64,000 nt of DNA from Sipunculus nudus (lineage: Eukaryota; Annelida; Sipuncula; Golfingiida; Sipunculidae): assembly GCA_026874595.1 (NCBI GenBank), contig CM049306.1, positions 105,411,142 to 105,475,141 of the forward strand. The letters are read 5' to 3'. Under the pieces are notes generated by a model. That model had not been told where the DNA came from, searched no databases, and worked only from the letters and a program-made list of their open reading frames with translations. Below, piece by piece: positions 47,501 to 59,500 of the stretch (position 1 is the first letter of the stretch; every line of letters starts with the position of its first letter). A program made the translations under genes and the position numbers.

Positions 47501-50500
47501 TGACCTTAGACTTTGTGACCTCTAAATCAAAAGATTTCTTCCCCTATTAGTAGGTGAGCCATGTGAAAGATGACATTTTTGGGATAAAATCTGGCTTAAA
47601 ATGCATCCAGAAACCAGTCACAGTATTACAGACAAGCAGAGGAACAGACAGACACACAAAAGAGGCATTACTTTATCCCCTCCTGCAACAAAATGTCAGG
47701 TTTCTTAGAAATCATAACCCAAACTCTGACTAAACATACCAAAGTCTACCCATAATATATCAAGTGACTGGTAATAGCTTCTTAAGATAAATATGATGAA
47801 CTGATGATGAAATATGATGATTGAATGATGAAGTATGATGACTAAATGATGAAGTAATAAACCCTTATATCAGCATACATATGCCTGGTTATGCTAAGAT
47901 AGACGAGACATAATTAATATAAAAAACTTTTCAACTGATCTTAAAAATTTATGGGTAAAGTTCACACTTAGATTATAAAACCAACCAGTGCAAGCATTTT
48001 AGACTATTTCTATGAAGTCCATGGTTATGATGAAAAGATCTCTCAAGGTAACTTACGGAAGTGTATGAGATTTCTTATCAGATGGTGGCTGGGGCACTGC
48101 CTGGAAAACACATGTAGATATGGTTTTAAACACGTGTATAACAAGTAGTTACACACAGCAGTATATCCTTATGAAAAATTTGTTCAAGATCATACTCAAA
48201 TACAAAGAAAGCAATGATTTATTTACATACCATATAGGCAATCTAAACCACAGGCTTTGTAAACCATGTTGGCTAGCTATGTTCAACCACTTGTGTTGTC
48301 ACTACACACAATGTTATCTATTACAAATTTACTTTATATAACATTTACATTGTTACATTACTTATAGCCATAAAACAAGTCAAGTTCCACCTCAAGTAGG
48401 CTATATCCAAGTACATTATTTATGATATATGCTCTTTAATATAAAACACTGAGATAACAAAAAACAATTGTGAGTCATACCAACACTGGCTTTGCCCCAG
48501 GCAGAACTGGCTTTTTGAGAACTGGAGGTTTTGGGTTTCGCTGGTTTAGCTCACTAATCAGGTCTGGACTTTTACCTGGAAAGATAACAGAAAATAACCC
48601 ATTTGGTCTTCATTTCCTCCAAAATAAAATAGTAAATAAAACTAGAATACGGGTAGTCGACAAGCGACTACGTGTATCCGCCTAAATCAGAGTGGAACGG
48701 GTGAAGTGAGGCATGGATTAAGTGGCAAGGGGAAATAGAGTGAAGTGTTGCATATTAGCATGGATGTCTGCAGCAAAATTGTGTATGAAGGTTGCCCCCC
48801 TACCACAAAATCCAGAAAGCCGTCCAAGTTGTATACATATGCAAAATTTAAGGCAGATAAGTCAAACCACTACATGTATATGAGTGATTTTAGCCCGTGG
48901 CAGACAATCAGATGATTGCTGAGCAAAAATGGTTGCAGGTGACGGCACCAGTTTTGCGTATGATAAAGAGCTATGTGAGAACTATACACATGCAAAACTT
49001 TAGCCCAATCGGTCAAACGGTTCCCAAGATATGAGCTTGGATGTCTGCTGCATAAACTAGAATGCAGGTGGCTCCACCTGTCATAAAATCATGAGAGCTG
49101 TCGGGGATGTATAAACCTGCAAAATTTTAGCCAGATATGTCAAACCACTGGCGAGATATGAGTGATTTTATCCAATGGCAGACAAACAGACAGGAGCTGT
49201 GCAAAAATGGCTGCAGGTGGCGCCACCAGTTTTGAGTATGTTATAAAGCTCTCCAAGGGCTACATTTGTGCAAAAAAATTTTCCTGATCAGTCAAACGGT
49301 TCCCGAGATATGAACTTGCATGTCTGCAGCGTAAACGTGAATTTAGGTGGCGCCACCTGTCATAAAATCAGAAAAGCTATCCAGGATGTATACGCATGCC
49401 GAATTTCAGGTGATTTAGTCAAGTCACTGCAGAGATATGAGTGATTTTAACCCAAGGCAGACGAACAGATGGACACTGTGCAAACATGGTTGCAGGTGGC
49501 GCCACCATTTTTTGTGTATGTTATTAAGCTCTCCAAGGGCTATGTTTGTGCAAAAAAATTTTCCTGATCAGTCAAACGGTTCCCGAGATATGAGCTTGGA
49601 TGTCTGCAGCGTAAACGTGAATGTAGGTGGCGCCACCTGTCATAAAATCAGAAAAGCTATCCAGGATGTATAGGCATGCCGAATTTCAGGTGAATTAGTC
49701 AAGTCACTGCAGAGATATGAGTGATTTTAACCCAAGGCAGACAAACAGATGGACATTGTGCAAACATGGTTGCAGGTGGCGCCACAATTTTTTGTGTATG
49801 TTATAAAGCTCTCCAAGGGCTACATTTGTGCAAAAAAATTTTCCTGATCGGTCAAACGGTTCCCGAGATATGATCTTGGATGTCTGCAGCGTAAACGTGA
49901 ATGTAGGTGGCGCCACCTGTAACAATATCAGAAAAGCTATCCAGGATGTATACGCATGCCAAATTTCAGGTGAATTAGTCACGTCACTGCAGAGATATCA
50001 GTGATTTTATCCAATGGCAGACAAACAGACAGGAGCTGTGCAAACATGGTTGCAGGTGGCGCCACCATTTTTTGTGTATGTTATAAAGCTCTCCAAGGGC
50101 TACATTTGTGCAAAAAAATTTTCCTGATCGGTCAAATGGTTCCCAAGATATGAGCTTGGATGTCTGCAGCGTAAACGTGAATGTAGGTGGCGCCACCTGT
50201 CACAAAATCAGAAAAGCTATCCAGGATATATACACATGCCAAATTTCAGGTGATTTAGTCAAGTCACTGCAGAGATATGAGTGATTTTAACCCAAGGCAG
50301 ACGAACAGATGGACACTGTGCAAACACCGTTGCAGGTGGCGCCACCATTTTTTGTGTATGTTATAAAGCTCTCCAAGGGCTACATTTGTGCAAAAAAATT
50401 TTCCTGATCAGTCAAACGGTTCCCAAGATATGAGCTTGGATGTCTGCAGCGTAAACGTGAATGTAGGTGGCGCCACCTGTCACAAAATCAGAAAAGTTAT

Positions 50501-53500
50501 CCAGGATGTATACGCATGCCAAATTTCAGGTGAATTAGTCAAGTCACTGCAGAGATATGAGTGATTTTAACCAAAGGCAGACGAACAGATGGACACTGTG
50601 CAAACACTGTTGCAGGTGGGGCCACCTTTTTATGTGTATGTTATAAAGCTCTCCAAGGGCTACATTTGTGCAAAAAAATTTTCCTGATCCGTCAAACGGT
50701 TCCCGAGATATGTGGGTTTATGTGTGGAAACAGACACACAAACGGACGCAGAGCGCAGAGGAAAGGTCAGAGGTCAAAACAAAATCGGGGCGCAGCAGTT
50801 CACATGTGACCCGAACATAATCCCGGGTTTCGTAAAATTCCGCCCAGCGGTTACGGAGGAGTTCTCCCGGAAACCTACGCGGCGGTGGCGGCGGCGTGCA
50901 GCTGAAAACATAGTATCCGCAAAACTCTGTTTTGGCGGATACAATAAATATAACAGTATTGATAACCAGATAATTCTTGGCACCACAGGTGCCATAGTAT
51001 CCAAAGACAAATAATCCCCACCCACCCCCCCTCAAGAATAGGCCCCCAACTTCAGAAGCATATATACTAACACTTGGCATGCCACAATAGTTTCTTCCAT
51101 CTATCAACTTGAGAAACAATATTTTTCACAAGATATGCAAATACTCAAGTTCAAGGCCACTCTCATAGGAGAGGTCATGGTCCAAATTTAAATATACCTC
51201 ATCCCATAACCTATATCAGATGTGTATATATATGCATAATATTAAAGATAGTTATAATGCCCACAGTACTGTCAAGTGGCATTGATTGGGGTATTAAAAG
51301 GCACTAAAAACAAGATAAATACAGAAGGTGGCACCAACTGTCTCCGGCAGAAGACAAAGCTATCCAAGATCTTCAGTCAATTTGTTTTTGGACCACTCCA
51401 TGCATCCCTTATTGAGATATTTAAGAATTTGCATAATTTTCACCAATTATGGAAATATTCAAGGTCAAGGCCACCTTCAAAGGAAATGTCATGACCCAAA
51501 TTTATACATACCTCATCCCATAACCCATCTCTATGTATATATGTATAATATGATATATGAAAGAAATCTGTCCATTTGTTTTTGAGTTATAATACCCATA
51601 GTACTGTCAAGTGGCATTGATCGGGGTTTTTAAAGACCCTAAAACAAGAGAAAGATAATAGGTGGTGCCACCATTTTCTTGTACCTGAAAAGGCTATCCA
51701 AGAACTTCGGTCAAATTGATTTTTAGATTAATCCATGCAAGAATTCTTGAGATATTTAAGAATTTGTGTGATTTTCACCATATATGGAAATATTCAAGGT
51801 CAAGGCCACTCTTAAAGGAAAAATCATGACCAAACTTTGTATATATATAATCCCATTATCAATATCTATGTATATGTATAATATGAAAGAAATCTGTTCA
51901 TTAGTTTTTGAGTTATAGTGCTCACAGTACTGTAAAGGATTGGGGTATTAAAAGGCACTAAATCAAGAAAAGGATAGTAGGTGGCGCCACCATTTTTCAG
52001 TACATGACAACACTATCAATTAAGATCTTATGTAGGTCAACTTGATTTTAGGATCAATCCATGCAAGAATTCTTGAGATATTTTAGTATCTGTGTGATTT
52101 TCACCAAATATGGAAATATTCAAGGTCAAGGCCACTCTCAAAGGAAAGGTCATTACCCTAATTTATATATACCTCATCCGATAACCCATATCTATGTATA
52201 TATGTATAATATGAAAGAAATCTGTCCATTAATTTTTTAGTGATAATGCTCACAGTACTGCCAAGTGGCAATGATGGTGGTGTTTAAAGGCACTGAAACA
52301 ACAAGGGGATAATAGGAGGTGTCACATGTTTTTATGGTACAAGACAAGATTTCGTGAAATATTTAAGAATTTGTGTGATTCATTCACCCCCCCCTACAAA
52401 AAAAAAGAAAACAAAGGACTTATTCAACGTTAAGGTCACTCTCCTAATAAAGATTATGACCCCATTTTAGAAAGGGTTCGTCCTCTTACCCCTATCTATG
52501 CACAATCCAAGTTTGGTAAAGATCCATGAAATATTTTTTGAGTTATGGCACAGACAAGATTTATCTGCGGCAGCAGCGGGACCGACATAAAACCATAGTA
52601 TCCCGTGACATTTGTGCATGTTTCATCAAGAGCCTCACAGCGATCTTTGAACAGATTAGGGGATCTTTTGTGGACCATGATTACTTTACACTGGGTAAAG
52701 TGGTCCACCCTTTTTTATATTTTTGATGTGATTGCCTTGGAAAAAGCTACATTATATGAAGATACAGAACTGATGCTGAAGTGATGTACCTTAATGTAGT
52801 CCTTCATTTATATTCCAAGATTGTTTTTACTAAGATTTATCAATGATGCACCATCAAGCAGGTTTTCAACTTGGCCACTAGCTGTTTTTCTGACTTACAT
52901 TTTCTGTAAATTTCTGGTTAAAGTTCTCTAAGGTATATTTACAGCAGATTCCAGCAGTTTAGTAAGAGTTACACAATATGTAACAGGAGAGTGAACACTG
53001 TAGTTCATAACAGTGAATTATAATAAGTCATCTTAATAAAAATATGACTGTAAGTGTCATACCTGGTGATGGTAAAGGCCTCGGCCTTGGTGTATGTGAA
53101 GGTGTGAAGCCTACAGGGTCCGGGGCCTGATGGTCAGGAGGATTATCATCAGGCGGCTCCTTGACATCACAGTACGGATCTTCCTCTGTAGATAAAGAAA
53201 TATTCAGGTATTATTAACTATACAATGCTATCTTAAATAACAAGGGACCCATGGGTCACGGCGCTCAGCTGAAGTTTGAAATTTTTGCAAATGCTAAATA
53301 TGAAAAATATTCTATTTTAATGTTTTTCATTTATATAAGAATATGAGAAGCTAAGAGGAAAGGGGCCTGCCTACTTCAATATGGTAAAGTTCTAAATATA
53401 TGATTGCAAACTAATACTCTGACAAGACTGTCATGAAGAAAAACAGTAAAAGTTTTGAGATACTGTGATGCATATGAAATTTACAGATGGACAGGCAAGT

Positions 53501-56500
53501 GGACAGAATGGACTAACACCTTTATTTCACTTTCAAGGGAATAATACATTTAAGTTTATATATAAGCCTATTTTTTTAGCATATCCACTTTTTCCATTAA
53601 AAGTTTTTATCTGAATCATTTTTTTTATTTACAAGTTTTATAAATTTTTAATAAAAAAAACTGAAAATATTAGTTAAAATATTAGAATTGTTGCAAAAGT
53701 TGCAATCATTATATATCCAGAGTGTAGCTCATATTGGGTCATATTATGCATACACATATATTTGATTATTTTTAAATCACAAATGTTTAAGCTGAATTTA
53801 AAAGAAAATAATGTGACAACATGGCATCTACAAGATTATTCCTTGAATCACTATTAAAAAAGTTTTGCACATTGGAGATTTCAGTACATGCTTAATTTTA
53901 TTCACCGAGATAAAATAAAAGATTCAGTAAATTTTATAAAATAAAACATTTTTTCAAATAAAGTATACACACGGTTGGTTGAATGAGGGAAAAACAATAT
54001 CATTGTGCTAATTACTATCTTAGCTTTAATTTATTACTGGAATTAATAGTCAATTTCACACCTGGTGAAGTTTTTACTCTTCTGAAGTAAGGAATTACTT
54101 ATCTGATGAACATCCACACTTTCATAGAAATACACCACTTTGTGGACACAATTAAATGTGCACTTCATTGTAACCCTGGTGGTACAATACAAAATCTAAA
54201 ATGTAGCATAGCCTAGAATAAGAATGAATCAAATACAGAAAATAATTACATTCATCTAGTTTATGCACCATCGGGGGGGGGGGGGGGGGGGTTCAGGGCA
54301 GAGGGGAAGCCTGCTGGTAGTGGCCAAGCTGAGCCAAGGTAAGCTGCCTGAGTAGGGTTACATAATGCAAGTGAAGGCTGTACTACTAGGTGGGCTAGAT
54401 GTAAACAACACTTGACATGGTGTATGAAAACTTAAATAAAAGCTACCCATTTTCAATCAAATCCTTTGAAATTTCAGATTTTAAAAGATTAAATCCTGAT
54501 GTATATATGCTGTGAAAATTAAATCAACAGTGCTTACAGGGAAAAAAAGGTGCCATTGCCAAAGTTAGACAAAATTTAAGGTATTGATTATGCTAATAAC
54601 TTGAAAAATTTGCAAAATTCAGATCTAATTTTGGGTAAACAATTGAATCTTGATTAAATAAAGTTATATTCCTGAAAAAAAGTCTCTAGCTTCAGCAATT
54701 CTCATGTTAGGTGAGTAAATATATTTCCTGATTTTTTTAAAATTGCATTACATTTTGGCCCATAACTTCAAAATAATACCCAACACTGATCTAATTTTTT
54801 GTACGTTCATAAAAAATGTATGGAAGAATATGAATACTAAATATGATCAAAAACAGATCAGTGGTTTTGATATTAGGCAGCCTTGAAGTGTAACAATGGC
54901 TTTTTTATGGAAAATGGAGGTTTTTCCTTAATATCTCAAAGGAACGAAGTCCTAATGACCCAAATTTTGGTATGATAGGAGATTTTGGGGACATCTAATG
55001 GTATGCAAAATTTTCGAATGGTAGGTCCAACAGTTTCAAAACGTGCCCTGTTGACGGACGGATGACGGACAATGGACCACGACTATAGCTCAGATGACTT
55101 ATAGTCAGCTGAGCTAATAAATCAGATATATCTAATATTAACTTAGGTTTTATTTAGTATTGTCAGTTTCAACTAGTACTGTTTAACATCTCATACACTA
55201 TTCATCTTGAAGAATAAATGGACTTGGCACATGCAATTGCAATAATGAGCAACTAATTACTAATGTTCACTGTATAAAGATGACTTTGACAACAAATGTG
55301 AAGTGACATCAAGGGGCTATAATTATGGAGACAGCAAGTTTGATGTAATTCTCAACAACAATAATAAAGACCAGAAAAAATAACTGTTTGCACATGCAGG
55401 TTTTAACCATACTCAGTTCTATGTAGACATGATGCAGTGGAACAATGACCCGAAGCACATCTGTGATCATTTCCCAAATAACAATACTGCATAAGCAAGA
55501 ATTTTTTAATTAAAAAAAAAAGAGTTTATTTCAGCTGCCATCTTATTGACTGTAAGGATTTCAGACAACAATTTCCTGGGTGCAAAAAATATGCCTAAGA
55601 TACCAATTCATTTTTAACATTATTTGGCATAGGACAAATCTGGGAAGTGATGGATGGTACCTACAAAGGCTTGCTAGAGTGATGAAATGATCAAATGCAT
55701 TTTAATATAGTTACAGTAACATTTTCTAAAACATCTGGAAGTATTATGCTCCTGAGAAGCAACTGATTTTCATGCTGCCTGCTTTGACCGTTTATGATAC
55801 ATTTAGACACCAGATGGTGGTTCGTTGTCTGCTGAAAAAAAACTATGTATGATATGACAAGCAGCCAATCATATGCCAATAAACAAACACTCGACAGGCA
55901 TCCTGGCTCTGCTTATAGCTGCGCTTCAAGCGCTGCTTGATGACAGTTTTAGTCGAATTTTAATTGCTTCCTCTGCATTCTCGCATCATCGACCGATTCG
56001 ATTATGACATTATGACTGTGTTAGCGTAGCCATGTATCTGTTGTCTGCAGAACTGAAACCAGCCAGCGAGGTGTGCATGCAGCCTTACGTTTCGTTTGAA
56101 TTACAGCTCACCGGCCGGGCATCCTATGTGCCCAAGGCCCTAAGCAAACCACGTCTGGGGCCATTCTCTCTGAGCCTGTGGCCTGTTCAGACGGTTCCCG
56201 GGGCGATGAGCTGTCACTCAAAACGAAATTAACATCATTGGCTGCGTGTGTTCCTCGCTTGGCTGTGTCTTCCAGCACAAGGTCTCATCTGATTTGACAA
56301 AATACAGTGCTCCCCTCTGGTGTAGCAATTCAGGATCCGAGGTCATAACAAACAGCGCTTAAGACATAGGTAGTAGGCCTATAGGTAAAGCGCTGTGTAA
56401 AGAACCTACTGGAAGTATTTGAATGTCATTAATGTTTCAAGCTAATGTGCTGAACTGAAGTCACATATGTCATACTACTGTAACATGTAACAGTCAAACC

Positions 56501-59500
56501 TCCCCTTACAACCACCTCAGTGTATCAGCCACCTCAACACTACCACTTTTTCATGGTCCCAAATCTTTTTTGCCCTTTATATCAGACTTGTTGACCACCT
56601 TGAACATGTGACCACTTTATCCAGGTTCTGTTGGTTGTTGTAATCACAAGGTTCCACTGTACATCATTGTAACATGCTGAAATACTGCAATCACAAAAAA
56701 AAGAATAAATGTCCTGAACCATTAAATGATGATGACACTTTAAATTAGCCCTCCCTCTGACAACACAGGTTAATTATCAAAATAAACTGCTGAAAACTTT
56801 CAGTCATACCTTCATTCATGGTGTCCACCATTTTGTTGTCTTGTAGGTCACATTCATCATATATTTTTTCTTCTATTGTGTCGTATTCTTCCTGACCATC
56901 CCCTGATAGTCGTGGTTCTCTTCTCTTCAGACTCGGCCTTCCTTGAGATCTAGAAAAAAAATTACAGTCATCATAGGTTCATACTCATTCCGAGGGTGCC
57001 TTATGCAGCGGTTACACACTGCAGTCATTCCAGATCTCCATCTCTCAAACCACTGCTTTGTAAAGCAAGAATCTCTAGGTATCACCACTTGCACAGGGCA
57101 AACAAATGACCAATCAGACCAATGAGAGCATGATGTTGCATTGTGCATCCAGCTCTACATTTTAAACTGCACCCTCTCATTCATGTTAGTCTGATTACAC
57201 CGCATTTAGAACGAGTACAGTGTATAACTGCTGCGTGAGGAGTGTAACTCATTCCTCTGATTCTACTACACTTACTACATCACTGACTGCTACGTTGATT
57301 GAATCCTGAATCAACCTACCTTGGGTTTGTGTAGCAATATCATCTGGACAGAACAAGAATTGGACTAGCCAGATTCAACCAATTATCAAGCCAAATATAA
57401 AGGTGGGTTAAATCAAGATGAGATCTGATCGTGGATCTTTATGGCAATAAGTGATCTGCTTTCAACTCTTTCTCACACAAACCCGGTTTCAAAACATTTT
57501 GGGGGATGTGGACAAATCATATCAATTTCACGTGTTTGTTTGTTCACATGGGCATGTTTTAAACCCCTTAGTGGATGGCATCTGACTGATACACCAAAAC
57601 AAATATATACAATTTGTATACACAGTTTGGTCACAGTGTTTCAGACATGTTGCAAAATTTTTGGAAATTGGAAATTAACTGCCTGACCAGGTTTTAAAAT
57701 GTTTAGAAAAATGTTTCATTAGATGAGCAGAAATGCTTTCTTTTCTCTGTGAACACAGGCCATGTTGAAATTGGAAATGTTTTACATTTGTTGTGTAACT
57801 TGCACTGATCATTCTTTGTCAGTTCATCCCAATAACTGGCCCCCTTTCCCTCCCCCCCCCCCTCCCCCCCCCCCCCCCCCGGATCATTTAAACTGATAAT
57901 GATGGCAGCCTGCTGTGACACTCATTTCACTGCACGCTATGGATTATGCCACAAATGTAACAGAGCAAAATAGCATACAAGCATCATTAGATGTCCCTGT
58001 ATTGACACAATGATGATATTGATCAACTGATGGAAAGATAAATCTGATTGAGAAAAGTCTAGTCTACAATATTATAACTATAATAGTTTCCTAAAAAATT
58101 CATAATCGAGTACCCATTTACTCATATTTTTAATCATCTGCTCTTGAGAAGTAATACTTTTACACAACACACAATTGTAAGTGAGACAAAATTTACTATC
58201 CAGCATGCAATGCATAACATATGTGACAAGTCATGTGATCTGATCATGTGATATTTGTTCGAACAATCAAGGATACCAGAATACTTACTTCATAACATCC
58301 CTATTAGCTTCCATCATTTCATCTTTCATAGCTTGCATCCAAGACTGGAACAAAGTTAAATCAATAACAACGGTTATTTATTTGTAAATTTTATTCTTTA
58401 AAACAAAAGATTAATAAATATACCATTACCACTATCTATTTTGTCACAAACTACTGATCACTCAGAAGACAGAAGACACAGGATAAACACTGGTAACAGT
58501 TATCAAAAATGAGAATCTAATGTTAAAATAAACAATATATGATTGCTCAGGAAAAACTGTCAAATGATTGTTATGTTTGTGAGTCTAGTTAAAGTTTTTA
58601 TTAAAGTAAAATCTAAAAAGATACAATTAGAGCCACTTGTCTGATAAAACAGTTTAAGTTTTCCAAGACTTATATGGAGAGCAAATTTCATTACAAAATT
58701 ACATGTAATATTGGGAAAATGAAGCTTTTATATGAAGTTTTTCTTACAATGGACTAAATGTATGTACATCTAGAATTGTGAAGTGTTCTTGAATTTGCTT
58801 AAAAAAGAACTAGAACACTTATATACAGGTCAGGAGAGACCATGGCCTTTGACCATGTGACATCAAAAGCAACAGGGTATTTCCCTATTGGTAGGGGAGC
58901 TATATTTCAAAGATGGAAGGTTTTGGGATATAAACTTTAGTAAATAATCCACCCACAATGTTTTATAAAGAAAATGTAGTGACTGTGACCTTAACATTTC
59001 AGTATAAAACTCAATAGGATTCTTAACCAATTGGTATAAAAGCTTTATTTGAAATATTGAAGGTTTGGGATGAAAATCTTGTCTTAAAATGTATCAACAA
59101 CCTTTTAAAAGATATGGGTCGTGACCTTGACCTTTGATCTTGTGACCTCAATATCAAAAAGAATCCCACTTAAGTTGTGGTCAATAAACATCTCAAGTTT
59201 GAAACCTATGGATTAATCCAAACTGGATTTATCAACAAATTTTTGGACGAACACACAGACTGGAATGATAGCTTAGGGTGCAGTAAACGGCACCTGTTTG
59301 AAAAGCAGGGCCCTAAATATAGTGTGTTTGATTTGTCAATGGCCTTATATAAACATTACAACTACCCAGCATCAACATGTACAGCACCAATCACAGGGAA
59401 ACTTTACAATTTTTGTGACATTTTAGAAGAAGTATGTTTGATTTGTACATCCTAGACTACCAGTATTTAAAGTTACAAAAGTACCTTGCATAATGCAGGT

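Larger units (their letters stand above)
40620..48056 (-). other. Large SH3BP2-like intron (7.4 kb)
   Basis: No coding exon is recognised. It contains an AT microsatellite, a GC-rich inverted-repeat element, a hairpin-element fragment, a 51-bp minisatellite and a short dispersed repeat near 47330-47700. The ATG/ATGATG-rich text at 41700-41730 and 47790-47850 is simple sequence. Confidence 0.6.

Noticed and set aside
17731-55117. Calling the hairpin-ended family a Helitron
   Set aside because: The reverse-strand end CTAA after a hairpin is suggestive, but the 5' TC end and the usual hairpin-to-end spacing are missing and no Rep/helicase is present.
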